DNA from: Chitinophagaceae bacterium
GTDB lineage: Bacteria; Bacteroidota; Bacteroidia; Chitinophagales; Chitinophagaceae
DNA: 64,000 bases
Direction: 5' to 3'
NCBI GenBank assembly: GCA_947447825.1
Contig: CANFLL010000001.1
Location: forward strand, 1 to 64,000
In this document: positions 1-8,117 of the stretch, in pieces
Position numbering within the stretch: position 1 is the first letter of the stretch
Layout of the letters: each line of letters opens with the position of its first letter
The notes under the pieces: model-generated
The model's input: the letters and a program-made list of their open reading frames with translations, nothing else
Database searches by the model: none
What the model was told of the DNA's origin: nothing
Made by a program: the position numbers and the translations under genes

Positions 1-291
1 AGTTCTTGCAAACAGTGGATAATATCCTCAAAAAAACAACTGAGGCAATCAGACCTAACAGAACCTTTCCCAGAAAACATAAACAGAAAAAACCTAAATC
101 AATGAACTATAAAATAATGTGATGAAATCTCTTAACTTAACGACATTGATTCTAACTCCAATTTCATCTTTTAAATTTATTTTGTTCAGATCTACACAGA
201 AACCTACAAATAGAACTCCAAAACTTAGTAGCCAGCACCTAGAGTGTCTGTACCTGTTGCTGCAATAAGTGCAGCCCCACGTTATTCAGAA

Positions 292-348
292 CTCTATTTT
301 AACAAGTAAGGCTTCGCTACAAGCGAAGCCTTACTTGTTAAAATAGAG
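292..348. repeat. Perfect 27-bp hairpin (57 nt)
   Basis: The arm at 292-318 is the exact reverse complement of 322-348, with a 3-nt loop ACA at 319-321. The inner part of the stem contains AAGGCTTCGCT. A weaker relative with the same word lies at 35722-35752. No T-run follows the stem, so it does not look like an ordinary terminator. Confidence 0.9.
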
Positions 349-622
349 AAATAATACTTTACAATATCGGCAAGTTATCTAATCGAATGCACACGCCACA
401 GGGGATGCGCTAGCCCTTGTAGATTGAAGTGAGTAACCCGGACTAGTTGGGGTGGTTTGCAACCTTCGCTTGCACAACGATTGCGGAAGACCTGCTTCCA
501 TCTTCTATACAACATTCAAGTATCCTCTTTGATAAGAGTAACTGATTCACGACACACCTCGCGCCAGAGGGAAACTTTGACCTTAGTTTATTCCAGTTAC
601 AAACTGGTTCGACTAGAAGGCA

Positions 623-681
623 CAAGTGATGCTTCGCAACACTTGCGCTAGTGGGTCACAAGTCATCCTGCGGAAGACTTG
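623..681. repeat. Pair of covarying 23-nt dyads, 36-nt spacing
   Basis: The first dyad pairs CAAGTGATGC (623-632) with GCAACACTTG (636-645). The second pairs CAAGTCATCC (659-668) with GGAAGACTTG (672-681). The arms differ at positions 6 and 9, and each change is matched in the opposite arm, while the same single internal mismatch is kept in both. This is the pattern of a REP-like element conserved as a structure. Confidence 0.75.
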
Positions 682-696
682 CGCGAGAGGTGAGAC

Positions 697-1893
697 TTAC
701 TTCTTACTTTTTGACTGATACTTTGCTATAAAATTAGTACTCCCTTCTTCTGCAATTTTAAAATCACCACCAACATATATATTTCCAAAACTATCTGCAC
801 AAAGAGTATGAATTAATTCACCATCAATTTTTTCAATTATTTTATTTGTTCCCCATAGATTTCCTTCCCATATCCCGTGAATAGAGTAAAGACCAACATT
901 TTCCCAGAAATATGAATCTTGACCATAGGCAGTATTATGAATTAGTTTTTCTATACCTTTTCCATTACTGGGTGGTACTCCAGAAACTACTCCATATACA
1001 TTATCTTTATTATCACAAACTATAAGATTAGCAGTTTGTGAACCAGTCCCAAGCATTGTCCATCTTTTATTATCCCATTTTCTGGGTGAATTTTCTCCAT
1101 TCTCATTAACAAAAGCACCCCCTATGTAAACATTGTTTTTTGAGTCTACAGCTATACTACTGATGTTGTCAATATTAAATTCAAGCGGTTCGCCAATGGT
1201 AACCCAGTTAGTACCATCGTATTTTAATATATGGTTTTTACTTTTACTAGTTGCTTCATCATTATTTTCAGCAGAAATAAAAATATTACCTAACCCATCT
1301 GTGGTTATACAATAGTCCTGAGTAATTTTGTATTTTTCAATGACTACTTCACTCCATTCTTTTCCATCCCATTTAGCAAATGCTTGATGTTGACGACTGT
1401 TATTTATACTCTTTTTAAAGATACCATAAGCGTATATGTTTCCTTTTGAATCAATAGCTAACGGCTTTTCATTTACCCGGAAGTTTTCTACATTTCCAAT
1501 TTTAGACCAAGTATTTCCATCAAATTGTATCACGTATGGTGTTGATAAAGTTTTCTTAGGATTATAAGGGTTAGGTTTTATGAAAGTAGCAATTGCATAT
1601 AAGTAACCAATGTTACTAAATAGTAAGGAGCTTATTGTTGAATTACTCGCTAAGCTATCTATCTTACCAACCTCAGCCCAACTTTTACCATCATATTTAG
1701 CAACATATAAATTGCCTTCTGCATTGGTAAAAGCACCTGCCGCATAAATATTACCTTTTTTATCGGCAATGATACTTGTTACTGAACCATTGAATGATCC
1801 CCCAAGTTGACTCACTTTAACATCTTGTGCAATAGCTCCAAAGAATAATGAAGCAAATAAAAAAATTAAAATAAAAAACTTTTTCATATACAA
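697..1893 (-). CDS. Secreted beta-propeller repeat protein, function unknown
   Basis: A 398-residue protein with a Sec signal peptide (about residues 1-22: MKKFF, then a hydrophobic stretch ending FGAIAQ) followed only by propeller-like repeats. The repeats alternate blade motifs such as GNIYAAGAF, KYDGKSW and NVYIGGAF about every 50 residues, as in kelch or NHL-like secreted propellers of Bacteroidota. No T9SS C-terminal domain is present, so it probably stays in the periplasm or is exported another way. The start could be M1 or M3; M3 (1887) gives the more normal MKKFF start. It lies downstream of another propeller protein on the same strand but is separated from it by a clear terminator. 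No enzymatic motif is visible, so function is not assigned. Confidence 0.7.
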   Translation of the reverse strand: MYMKKFFILIFLFASLFFGAIAQDVKVSQLGGSFNGSVTSIIADKKGNIYAAGAFTNAEGNLYVAKYDGKSWAEVGKIDSLASNSTISSLLFSNIGYLYAIATFIKPNPYNPKKTLSTPYVIQFDGNTWSKIGNVENFRVNEKPLAIDSKGNIYAYGIFKKSINNSRQHQAFAKWDGKEWSEVVIEKYKITQDYCITTDGLGNIFISAENNDEATSKSKNHILKYDGTNWVTIGEPLEFNIDNISSIAVDSKNNVYIGGAFVNENGENSPRKWDNKRWTMLGTGSQTANLIVCDNKDNVYGVVSGVPPSNGKGIEKLIHNTAYGQDSYFWENVGLYSIHGIWEGNLWGTNKIIEKIDGELIHTLCADSFGNIYVGGDFKIAEEGSTNFIAKYQSKSKK

Positions 1894-1898
1894 ATTTT

Positions 1899-1928
1899 AA
1901 AAAAAAGGGGCAGTACAAAGCTGCCCCT
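1899..1928 (-). terminator. Rho-independent terminator (minus strand)
   Basis: Read on the minus strand, AGGGGCAG and CTGCCCCT form an 8-bp stem with a 7-nt loop, followed by a run of eight T. It ends the transcript of the 816-residue propeller protein just before the next gene. Confidence 0.9.
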
Positions 1929-1938
1929 AAAATCAATC

Positions 1939-4389
1939 TTATTTGTTAACCACCAATTTTTCCTCATAACTGCCAGTTTCTGTTCTTACCTCAATAACAT
2001 AAATGCCGTTTACCAAATTCCCTGTATTTAGCTTTAGGGAGTTGGTGTTTGCCTTTATATTTTGGGTGATGACAGCCTTGCCAGCAATGTCATAGACTAA
2101 AATGGATGCCTTATTACTAGCACTACCAAAACCAATAGTTGTATAGTCTTTTGCAGGGTTAGGATAGACGGAGATTTCTTTCTTACCTCCATAATTTATT
2201 ACACTAACTACTTTACTGTAAGTAAAACTACCATCCTTATCTACATTTTTTAATCTGTAGTAGTTAATGCCATTAGCTGGGTTATTATCTGTAAAACTAT
2301 ACCCATTTGCCCTACTGCCTATTGCTTTTACGGTGCCTATATCTGTAAAGGAGCTGCCATCTGAACTGTGTTGGACAATGAAGCGGGAAGTGTTTAGTTC
2401 TGTTGATGTTTTCCAGCTTACTTCATTAACGCCATTTTTATTTGTAGCAACAATGTTAAGTAAAGTAACTGGTGTAGGAATACCACAATCTGTAGGTATG
2501 TTTCCTATAAAATTACCCAATGATACAGGCGAATTTCCAACGGTCAGATTACTGGTAACCTTATTGGTACTTGTGTTGATTACAGAAAGAGTACCACTTG
2601 TATAATTGCTAACAAATACTTTTGTACCATCAGGGCTAACGGATATGCCAGCTGGGTTGGTACCCACTTTTATGGTTGCAGTAACTTTATTAGTGGCGGT
2701 ATTAATAACACTAACTGTATTACCTGTCCAATTACTTACATAAACATTTAGTCCATCTGGGCTTACTGTTATACCAAAAGGTGCTTTACCTACTGGTACA
2801 GTTGCATCAACGCCTTTGGTTGCTGTGTTTATTACACTTACCGTATTACTTGTATTGTTGGCAACATAAAGTTTTGATCCATCTTGGTTCACAGAAATTC
2901 CTTTGGGATTATTACCAACTGATATTGATGTAACTAGAGTGTCTGACAATGCATTTATTACACTTACTGTATTATCAGTATTATTTGTGATATAAACTCT
3001 ATTTCCATCAGGCGATACACATACTCCCTCTGGGGCTTTACCTACTGGTATAGTTGCTATTACTTTATTGGTAGCGGTATTTATTACGCTTACTGTATTG
3101 TCTGTATTATTCGCTACATAAACTTTTGCTCCATCTGGTGTAATACTTATTCCTAGGGGCAATGTACCTACTGCTATTTTAGTAACGGTTGTGTTAGTAA
3201 CCGTATTTATCACGCTAACAGTAGTATCAACCAAATTTGATATATAAACATTTTTTCCATCTGGGCTTATGCAAACTCCGTACGGATTACTCCCTACATC
3301 TATTGTAGAGGTTATTGAATTATTTACGGCATTGATTGCATAAACATTGAAATATCCTTTATTAGCTACATAAGCATAAGGAGTATATCCATTATTATTA
3401 GTGAATTTTCCTACACTGGTATCTGTACCTATTTGTGTTTCTACTGTTACTTGTCCAACACTGTTAGGGGCTACGACTGCCGAAATGCTTGTGGGGCTAT
3501 TTACTTTATATGCCGTTACACTTTTCCCCCCCACGCTTACACTCAATGGTGTCTTGAAGTTAGTACCCGAAATAAAGATGGTAGCACTAGAATCAGGACA
3601 GGCTGCTTTTGGGGTAAAAGAGGCAATGGTTGGGTAAGCATCCGACCTTACAAATGAATCTACATTGGTAATACTCCAATTGCCATTATCGTCTAAGCTA
3701 CGTGCAAATAAGTAGTGTTTTCCAAGAGAAAGTTTAGTAATGTCTAGAGTGGTACTAATTGAGTCATCATAAGGAGAGGAAACATTTAATTTGGTATTGT
3801 TTCCAAACCCAAGCGTATCCTTATCAATAAAGTATTCTACATGTTTTAAATGAGGACGATTTACTATGCCCACTTTGTAAAAGAGTGAATTGTTGGTAAT
3901 ACTCCAATTGCCTAAAGCATCAAGGCTACGAACAAACAAATGATGGATTCCTTCTGAAAGTGTGGAGATGTCATTAATGGTAAAACTTACATTGCTTATA
4001 TCTGTGCTGGCAGTAAAGGGAATTTGAATTCCTTTGCCAAAATCGACTGTAGTGTCTATGAAATACTCGAGATAAGTAACATTTGGCGCAGTAATTTGCT
4101 TGGGTGAAACCTTATAAAACAAAGTGTTGTTGGTAATACTCCATCTACCACTATCATCTAAACTACGAACAAACAGGTGGTGAATTCCTTCAGAAAGATT
4201 GCGAAAAGTGGCACTAGTATCGTTTACTGAAACGGTTGTATCGTTTGTTGGGTTGAGTGGTATTGGCGTTCCATTGCCAAAATAAGGAGTAGCATTATCA
4301 TAGAAATATTCTAAAGCTATTACCTTTTGGCTAAAACTACATATACTCACTATACACCCTAACAGAACAAGCAGTATTTGCTTTTTCAT
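1939..4389 (-). CDS. T9SS-secreted YVTN beta-propeller protein
   Basis: An 816-residue surface protein. Order of parts: signal peptide (1-20); three repeats of about 75 residues (about 22-245), each with LEYF-type and HHLFVRSLD-type motifs ending in WSITN; an IPT/TIG-like domain (about 252-330); seven YVTN propeller repeats of 42 residues (about 335-630) with VYVANNTDNTVSVINTAT-like blades; an FN3-like segment (about 650-735, VSWKTSTE...FTDNNP...YYRLKNVDKDG); and a T9SS type A sorting domain (about 740-816, VYPNPAKDY...NLVNGIYVIEV). The sorting domain predicts export through the T9SS and anchoring or release at the cell surface, which agrees with porV elsewhere in the window. YVTN repeats are known from archaeal surface layers and bacterial adhesins; the ligand is unknown. 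Confidence 0.88.
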   Translation of the reverse strand: MKKQILLVLLGCIVSICSFSQKVIALEYFYDNATPYFGNGTPIPLNPTNDTTVSVNDTSATFRNLSEGIHHLFVRSLDDSGRWSITNNTLFYKVSPKQITAPNVTYLEYFIDTTVDFGKGIQIPFTASTDISNVSFTINDISTLSEGIHHLFVRSLDALGNWSITNNSLFYKVGIVNRPHLKHVEYFIDKDTLGFGNNTKLNVSSPYDDSISTTLDITKLSLGKHYLFARSLDDNGNWSITNVDSFVRSDAYPTIASFTPKAACPDSSATIFISGTNFKTPLSVSVGGKSVTAYKVNSPTSISAVVAPNSVGQVTVETQIGTDTSVGKFTNNNGYTPYAYVANKGYFNVYAINAVNNSITSTIDVGSNPYGVCISPDGKNVYISNLVDTTVSVINTVTNTTVTKIAVGTLPLGISITPDGAKVYVANNTDNTVSVINTATNKVIATIPVGKAPEGVCVSPDGNRVYITNNTDNTVSVINALSDTLVTSISVGNNPKGISVNQDGSKLYVANNTSNTVSVINTATKGVDATVPVGKAPFGITVSPDGLNVYVSNWTGNTVSVINTATNKVTATIKVGTNPAGISVSPDGTKVFVSNYTSGTLSVINTSTNKVTSNLTVGNSPVSLGNFIGNIPTDCGIPTPVTLLNIVATNKNGVNEVSWKTSTELNTSRFIVQHSSDGSSFTDIGTVKAIGSRANGYSFTDNNPANGINYYRLKNVDKDGSFTYSKVVSVINYGGKKEISVYPNPAKDYTTIGFGSASNKASILVYDIAGKAVITQNIKANTNSLKLNTGNLVNGIYVIEVRTETGSYEEKLVVNK

Positions 4390-4414
4390 ATTTAGTTAAT
4401 TTTTAGGGTGATGA

Positions 4415-5209
4415 TTAATTGTTGCTTTTGGTGCTAATGGTAAATTGCAATGAATTGCCTGCTTGTGATGGAACAGACAATTGATATATAGCAGGAACGG
4501 TTGACTGTAATGCTAAATGATATGGAAATTGACCTCCAAATGCTCCACAATCTGTACCATCAGATCCATGCCCAGATGCTGGTCCAGATATTACTTTGTA
4601 TCCTGCATCATAATTAAATTTTGGATCAGTTGCATAAGAATTACCATTTACAAATCCACTACTTATATTAGATGATTGACTATACAAATTTGAAGTACCA
4701 TAACTATTATTATTATTAACTGGTATTGCACCACTGAATACATTATAGTCTATGTTGGTACAATTGTAAAAGTTATAATAACCATTAGCATTAGGTCCAG
4801 CGATTATATTATTCTCAAATTCCGCATTATAGAACCGTAAATTTCCATATCCTGATATGTTTATTGTATTATTTGTTACTTTGGTTATGTCCGTATTGTT
4901 ATCTGTCACATATATATCCCTCGTGATATTATTTGAAATCACAACACCGCTACAACCATTACTTGTTGTACCATCGCCTATTTGAATGTCTGTTCCGTCA
5001 TTTGTAAGCAAACAACCATTTATTAGCAAATTAGTTGTTTGAGTGGCAGAAATTAACCCAGTTGAAAAACATCTTTTAATGACTAAATTTTTCACATTAT
5101 TGATAGTAATAAAGATGGAACGGTAACAATTATAGAAATACCGATTTAGTGAAAAGTGAAAGTCGATAGTCAAACATTTCAACTCTACACTTTCTACTTT
5201 AAAGCCCAT
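4415..5209 (-). CDS. Beta-helix protein remnant, 5'-truncated
   Basis: From about residue 32 the sequence has Asn-rich right-handed beta-helix rungs (INNVKNLVIKRCF, TTNLLINGCLL, VVISNNI, VTNNTI), as in secreted pectate-lyase-like proteins of Bacteroidota. A short tail with GAFGGQFPYHL follows at about residue 220. There is no signal peptide, no T9SS domain, and the first 30 residues are translated from a spacer with GAAAGTCGATAG-like words. The natural start and N-terminal half are therefore probably lost, and the head-to-head response regulator gene now overlaps the open frame by two bases. I regard it as a pseudogene remnant that still reads open; a short intact protein cannot be excluded. 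Confidence 0.55.
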   Translation of the reverse strand: MGFKVESVELKCLTIDFHFSLNRYFYNCYRSIFITINNVKNLVIKRCFSTGLISATQTTNLLINGCLLTNDGTDIQIGDGTTSNGCSGVVISNNITRDIYVTDNNTDITKVTNNTINISGYGNLRFYNAEFENNIIAGPNANGYYNFYNCTNIDYNVFSGAIPVNNNNSYGTSNLYSQSSNISSGFVNGNSYATDPKFNYDAGYKVISGPASGHGSDGTDCGAFGGQFPYHLALQSTVPAIYQLSVPSQAGNSLQFTISTKSNN

Positions 5210-5840
5210 GAAAATGAAAGTAATAATAGCCGATGATCATAAGATGTTTGCAGATCTATTGAGAGACTTTGTAAACAATTTGCCATCATTTGAGGTAGTG
5301 GGAATTGTAACGAATGGAAAGGAACTTTTGCAAACACTTAACCGATTACAGCCAGACATTATTTTACTAGACATAGATATGCCATTAATTGATGGAATAG
5401 AGGCTGCAAAGTGTATTAAGCAGAAATTCAAAAAGATAAAAATTATCTTTATCAGTATGCACTACAATGTAATTACTAAAAAATGTATTGATGAATTGAA
5501 CATAGACGGCTTTATTGCAAAACACGCAAGTGCTTTACTATTGAAAGATGCGTTTAGCAAAATTGAAAAAGGGGAAAGGGTATTCCTTACTACCCCAACA
5601 CAACAAATTTGTAATGAGCAAGAATCATTTGGAGAGGGAATAAAAAAATATAAACTAACAGAAAATGAAATAGATTTAATTAAACTCATTGCTGCTGGCA
5701 ATAGCAGTAAAATGATTGCTGATAAAAGAAAGCGAGCTCTAGATACCATAGAAAAACAACGGAGCATTATTATGAAAAAGTTAAATGCCAAAAACATGAA
5801 TGAGGTTGTCGCTTTTGCAGTAAGTAACAATTTGGTATAA
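5208..5840 (+). CDS. LuxR/NarL-family response regulator
   Basis: A 210-residue two-domain regulator. The receiver domain (about 1-120) has the acidic pair D9-D10, phospho-acceptor D55 in LLDIDMP, S83 and conserved K105 in GFIAKHA. The C-terminal LuxR-type helix-turn-helix (about 148-210) starts KLTENEIDLIKLIAAG and ends IMKKLNAKNMNEVV. It should bind DNA when phosphorylated by a histidine kinase. No kinase lies beside it, so it is an orphan here. The start may be M1 (5208) or M3 (5214). The recognition helix region (MIADKRKRALDTIEKQR) departs from the usual IA..L.IS..TV..H pattern, so target specificity may be unusual. Confidence 0.9.
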   Translation: MKMKVIIADDHKMFADLLRDFVNNLPSFEVVGIVTNGKELLQTLNRLQPDIILLDIDMPLIDGIEAAKCIKQKFKKIKIIFISMHYNVITKKCIDELNIDGFIAKHASALLLKDAFSKIEKGERVFLTTPTQQICNEQESFGEGIKKYKLTENEIDLIKLIAAGNSSKMIADKRKRALDTIEKQRSIIMKKLNAKNMNEVVAFAVSNNLV

Positions 5841-6153
5841 AGGTTATATATTATATTAGCTCACGTGTTTAGTAAGGCTGGTCACTTGGTCTTATCAGTT
5901 AAACCAGTTTTAATTGTAATTCCGCTACAAACCCTACATAAAACGATTGTTCATTTTCAGTTATATTTCTATGAAATGACATTTCGGGCAGGCTACTGCT
6001 TTTTGTAGTGAGTATGAATCAGGATTAGATTTATTTTAGGAATTGCAAGATTGGGCGTATTAATCCTACCTATCCTTTAATCCTGAAAACCCTGATTCTG
6101 ACAACAATTCATTTCCATCATTTAACCGTTATCTTCGAAGAAATTATTTAGTT
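5841..6153. other. Gene-free spacer holding left direct repeat
   Basis: No gene is seen. Most of the space (5939-6103) is the left copy of the 165-bp repeat that flanks the toxin-antitoxin pair; the rest is AT-rich and featureless. Confidence 0.7.
5939..6103. repeat. 165-bp direct repeat, left copy
   Basis: It matches 6778-6942 over the same 165-bp length at about 92-93% identity by eye. Inside it, GAATCAGGATT near the middle and AATCCTGATTC near the right end are exact reverse complements, so each copy has its own inverted repeat. The two copies bracket the toxin-antitoxin genes. Confidence 0.92.
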
Positions 6154-6387
6154 ATGCTAACAACTATCAGGGGATTATACGACAATGGGAAAATAATTCT
6201 GTACGAAAAGCCTCCTATCGACACCCCTACCGAGGTTTTGGTTACTTTCACAAAAGAAGTACCTTCAACCTCAGAAGCTACACTCCCACAAGGAAGGAGG
6301 GGAGGTTACGCTAAAGACTATATCCTTTATGTTGCCCCAGACTTTGACGACCCAATTGATGACCTTTTTGATGTATTTAAAGATTGA
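6154..6387 (+). CDS. Antitoxin of a PIN-domain TA pair (DUF2281-like)
   Basis: A 77-residue protein. The N-terminus TIRGLYDNGKIILYEKPP, followed by TEVLVTF, is typical of the small antitoxin family that precedes COG3744-type PIN toxins. The C-terminal acidic tail FDDPIDDLFDVF resembles the DUF2281 toxin-binding tail. Such proteins neutralise the RNase toxin and often repress their own promoter. The stop TGA overlaps the TTG start of the toxin gene by four bases (TTGA), indicating coupled translation. The gene begins 50 bp inside the right edge of the left direct repeat. The family assignment is from remembered sequence patterns. Confidence 0.75.
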   Translation: MLTTIRGLYDNGKIILYEKPPIDTPTEVLVTFTKEVPSTSEATLPQGRRGGYAKDYILYVAPDFDDPIDDLFDVFKD

Positions 6388-6780
6388 ACCTACTTTTAGA
6401 CACCCACGCGCTCATTTGGAATGCGAAAGAGGATCAACTTCTACCTGCCACTATTAAATCTATTATCGATAATCCCTCAAATAGAATTTATGTAAGTATG
6501 GTTTCATTTTATGAGCTTGCTATCAAAATGAACATTGGAAAATTAGGTATTGGGAAATCATTGTTACAATTTTATATGGATACTATGTCCGTTAAAATCG
6601 AGGTGTTGCCCATTGCGCCAAAATATCTCGAGGCTTTTGTCAGTCTTCCTTTATTCCCGAATCATAAAGACCCCTTTCGATAGACTTATCATTGCTACTG
6701 CACTTGCCGATAATTTAGCCATCATATCTGCCGATAATAAATTTTCACTCTATAAAGAATTTGTTACCATTATTTGGTAA
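6384..6780 (+). pseudogene. PIN-domain (VapC-like) toxin, frameshifted
   Basis: Two frames together encode a full PIN RNase of about 131 residues. The first frame begins at TTG 6384 (NLLLDTHALIW, then SFYELAIKMNIGKLG, then LPLFPNHKDP) and stops at 6681. The rest (DRLIIATALADNLAIISADNKF, ending in IIW) is in the +1 frame to 6780. Removing one C from the CCCC run at 6671-6674 joins them as HKDPFDRLII, which is the normal family motif. All four acidic positions of a PIN active site (first-strand D, E of YELA, D of PFDR, D of SADN) are then present. The gene is either inactivated by a one-base insertion, a sequencing error in a homopolymer, or read by +1 frameshifting at CCC-TTT. The stop codon touches the right direct repeat. 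Confidence 0.85.
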
Positions 6781-6942
6781 AACGATTGTTCATTTTCAGT
6801 TATATTTCTATGAAATGACATTTCGGGCAGGCTACTTCTTTTTGTAGTGAGTATAAATCAGGATTAGATTTATTTTAGGATATTAAAGATTGGGCGTATT
6901 AATCCTATCTATCCTTTAATCCTGAAAATCCTGATTCTAACA
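6778..6942. repeat. 165-bp direct repeat, right copy
   Basis: Second copy of the repeat at 5939-6103, in the same orientation. It begins inside the stop codon of the frameshifted toxin. The distance between copies is 839 bp, so recombination between them would delete exactly the toxin-antitoxin unit plus one repeat. Confidence 0.92.
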
Positions 6943-7490
6943 GTTTATTCATCTGAATAAGAATTAAACTAATTCTAGGAAAAGCAAGTTTAATACGCTC
7001 ATCAATCTTACCTGTTGTCTTTCTCCCTATTACCCCCTATGTGTTCAATCCCTTAACTTCTCCATAGAGTTGTTTAACTTATAAAAATTAGCCCCCTTAT
7101 TTTAAACGCTGTGGCAAAGGTTCTTTCCATCTTAGTGCCTTATTAGCATCAACTCCCCTCAAATCCTCCCCCACAAAATATATTTTACGTCTGCAAACAT
7201 TTATTTATTTCAGATAGTATTGTTTAATGAAAGCCTACTAGTAATTTGAGGGTCACTAAAAATAATTAACGATGTTTTCGCCGTCTATTTCTCCCATCAA
7301 ATGTTACCGCGCCTTACTAATAGGCGGTATATGGGCAAGACTTCTAGCCGAAATCATTTCACACTTACTTTCATTGTTTACAGGAACTGTTTATCCTGCA
7401 CAAGCTTCTCCACATCTTCCTGTCTAGCCAAAATAATTAACATTAAACCTCGCTGCCAGTCTTACCCCAAACGTGTTTTACAAAAAAACT

Positions 7491-7679
7491 GTTGAATAAT
7501 ACGTTACTAATCACGAATAAACATCAACAATGTGTCAATGTAGCATACACAAGGTCGAATAAACCTCAGGCGAGGTCGAATAAACTCCACCCATGTGTCA
7601 ATGTAACATACATTTTGACGAATAAAATACTGCCAACATTAAAAATAACACGGGTAATCTGAAATAAACAGCACCTATT
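7491..7679. repeat. 21-nt periodic dyad array 1 (nine units)
   Basis: Nine units in exact 21-nt register. Units begin near 7491, 7512, 7533, 7554, 7575, 7596, 7617, 7638 and 7659. Seven carry a GTCGAATAAAC-type head (the outer ones degenerate, for example TTGAATAAT and TGAAATAAAC). The units at 7533 and 7596 instead carry TGTCAATGTA followed by CATACA. Dyads include CCTC/GAGG around 7564-7575 and AATGTA-ACA-TACATT at 7600-7614. Edge units are decayed but keep the spacing. Confidence 0.85.
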
Positions 7680-7729
7680 TCAAACATTTTTCAGCGGTAT
7701 TTTTATAATTATCAATTAAAATCAAAAAA

Positions 7730-7870
7730 ATGACAAAAACACAAACGTCAAAATTCTCCTCTTATAACAGGATTATCAACTTCCTCTCCGCTTACGCATC
7801 AACTTTCACAGGTTTAGTACGTTTGTTAAAATGTTTAGTAGGTTTTAAGGCGGCCCTCGTTGCCCTATAA
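7730..7870 (+). CDS. Possible small protein, 46 aa (doubtful)
   Basis: An ATG-started frame of 46 codons with sequence beginning MTKTQTSKFSSYNRIINFLS and ending GFKAALVAL. It looks amphipathic to hydrophobic, and could be the remnant start of a longer gene. It follows the AT-rich stretch AATCAAAAAA that often precedes Bacteroidota starts and lies 51 bp after the 21-nt array. There is no terminator or conserved context, and no family was recognised. Confidence 0.25.
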   Translation: MTKTQTSKFSSYNRIINFLSAYASTFTGLVRLLKCLVGFKAALVAL

Positions 7871-8055
7871 CTAATTCTCCCAACTACCTCATCCTAATAA
7901 CTAAACCCTAATAACTATCGAATTTCGCCTCTTTTCAATTGACTTTTAACTATCGAATAATTTTTTTTGTCATTTTTAATATTGTAAATCAATTACTTAT
8001 GAAGGGGTGACAAAAAATCTTTTTTGGAATGCACATTTATTCAAAACCATAACCC

Positions 8056-8063
8056 TACATTTG
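8056..8063 (+). promoter_or_regulatory. Promoter -7 box of rplM operon
   Basis: TACATTTG matches the Bacteroidota sigma-A -7 consensus TAnnTTTG exactly, 55 bp before the rplM start. A clear -33 TTTG is not seen at the usual distance, as is common at ribosomal promoters of this phylum. Confidence 0.65.
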
Positions 8064-8082
8064 CAGCCCAATTAAAAAAAGT

Positions 8083-8100
8083 CTGGTGGGATAGCACCAG
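8083..8100 (+). promoter_or_regulatory. Leader hairpin before rplM
   Basis: CTGGTG and CACCAG form a perfect 6-bp stem with a 6-nt loop (GGATAG) in the 5' leader, 17 bp before the rplM start codon. Position and shape suit an autoregulatory ribosomal-protein leader. Leaders upstream of L13 genes have been proposed in Bacteroidia, but I cannot confirm that this is one. Confidence 0.5.
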
Positions 8101-8117
8101 CAAATAAAAAATTTACA

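Larger units (their letters stand above)
1..696. other. Gene-free, hairpin-rich segment
   Basis: No convincing coding region is visible on either strand; the short open frames here have no homologous look and overlap repeats. The stretch contains a perfect 27-bp hairpin at 292-348 and two related 23-nt dyads at 623-645 and 659-681, with a weaker third-like word (a run reading TGCGGAAGACCTGC) near 481-496. The first 105 bases are open in frame 1 and could be the tail of a gene outside the window, but nothing supports this. Confidence 0.6.
6943..8117. other. 1.2-kb spacer upstream of rplM
   Basis: No full-length gene is seen. It contains a nine-unit 21-nt array (7491-7679), one 46-codon open frame (7730-7870), and the promoter and leader of the ribosomal operon (8056-8117). 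The remainder is low-complexity AT-rich sequence; the word TAACTATCGAAT occurs twice near 7911 and 7948. Confidence 0.7.

Noticed and set aside
1-105. Frame open from base 1 to a stop at 103-105, a possible C-terminus of a gene outside the window
   Set aside because: Only 34 codons, no recognised motif, no supporting context.
443-651. Open frames of 60-64 codons on both strands
   Set aside because: They overlap the REP-like dyads and each other, have no family look and no promoter or start context.
5939-6942. Insertion sequence as source of the 165-bp repeats
   Set aside because: No transposase frame, and no target-site duplication or terminal inverted repeat pattern typical of an IS was found.
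7301-7495. Open frame of 64 codons
   Set aside because: Cys/Ser-rich with no pattern, overlaps the start of array 1.
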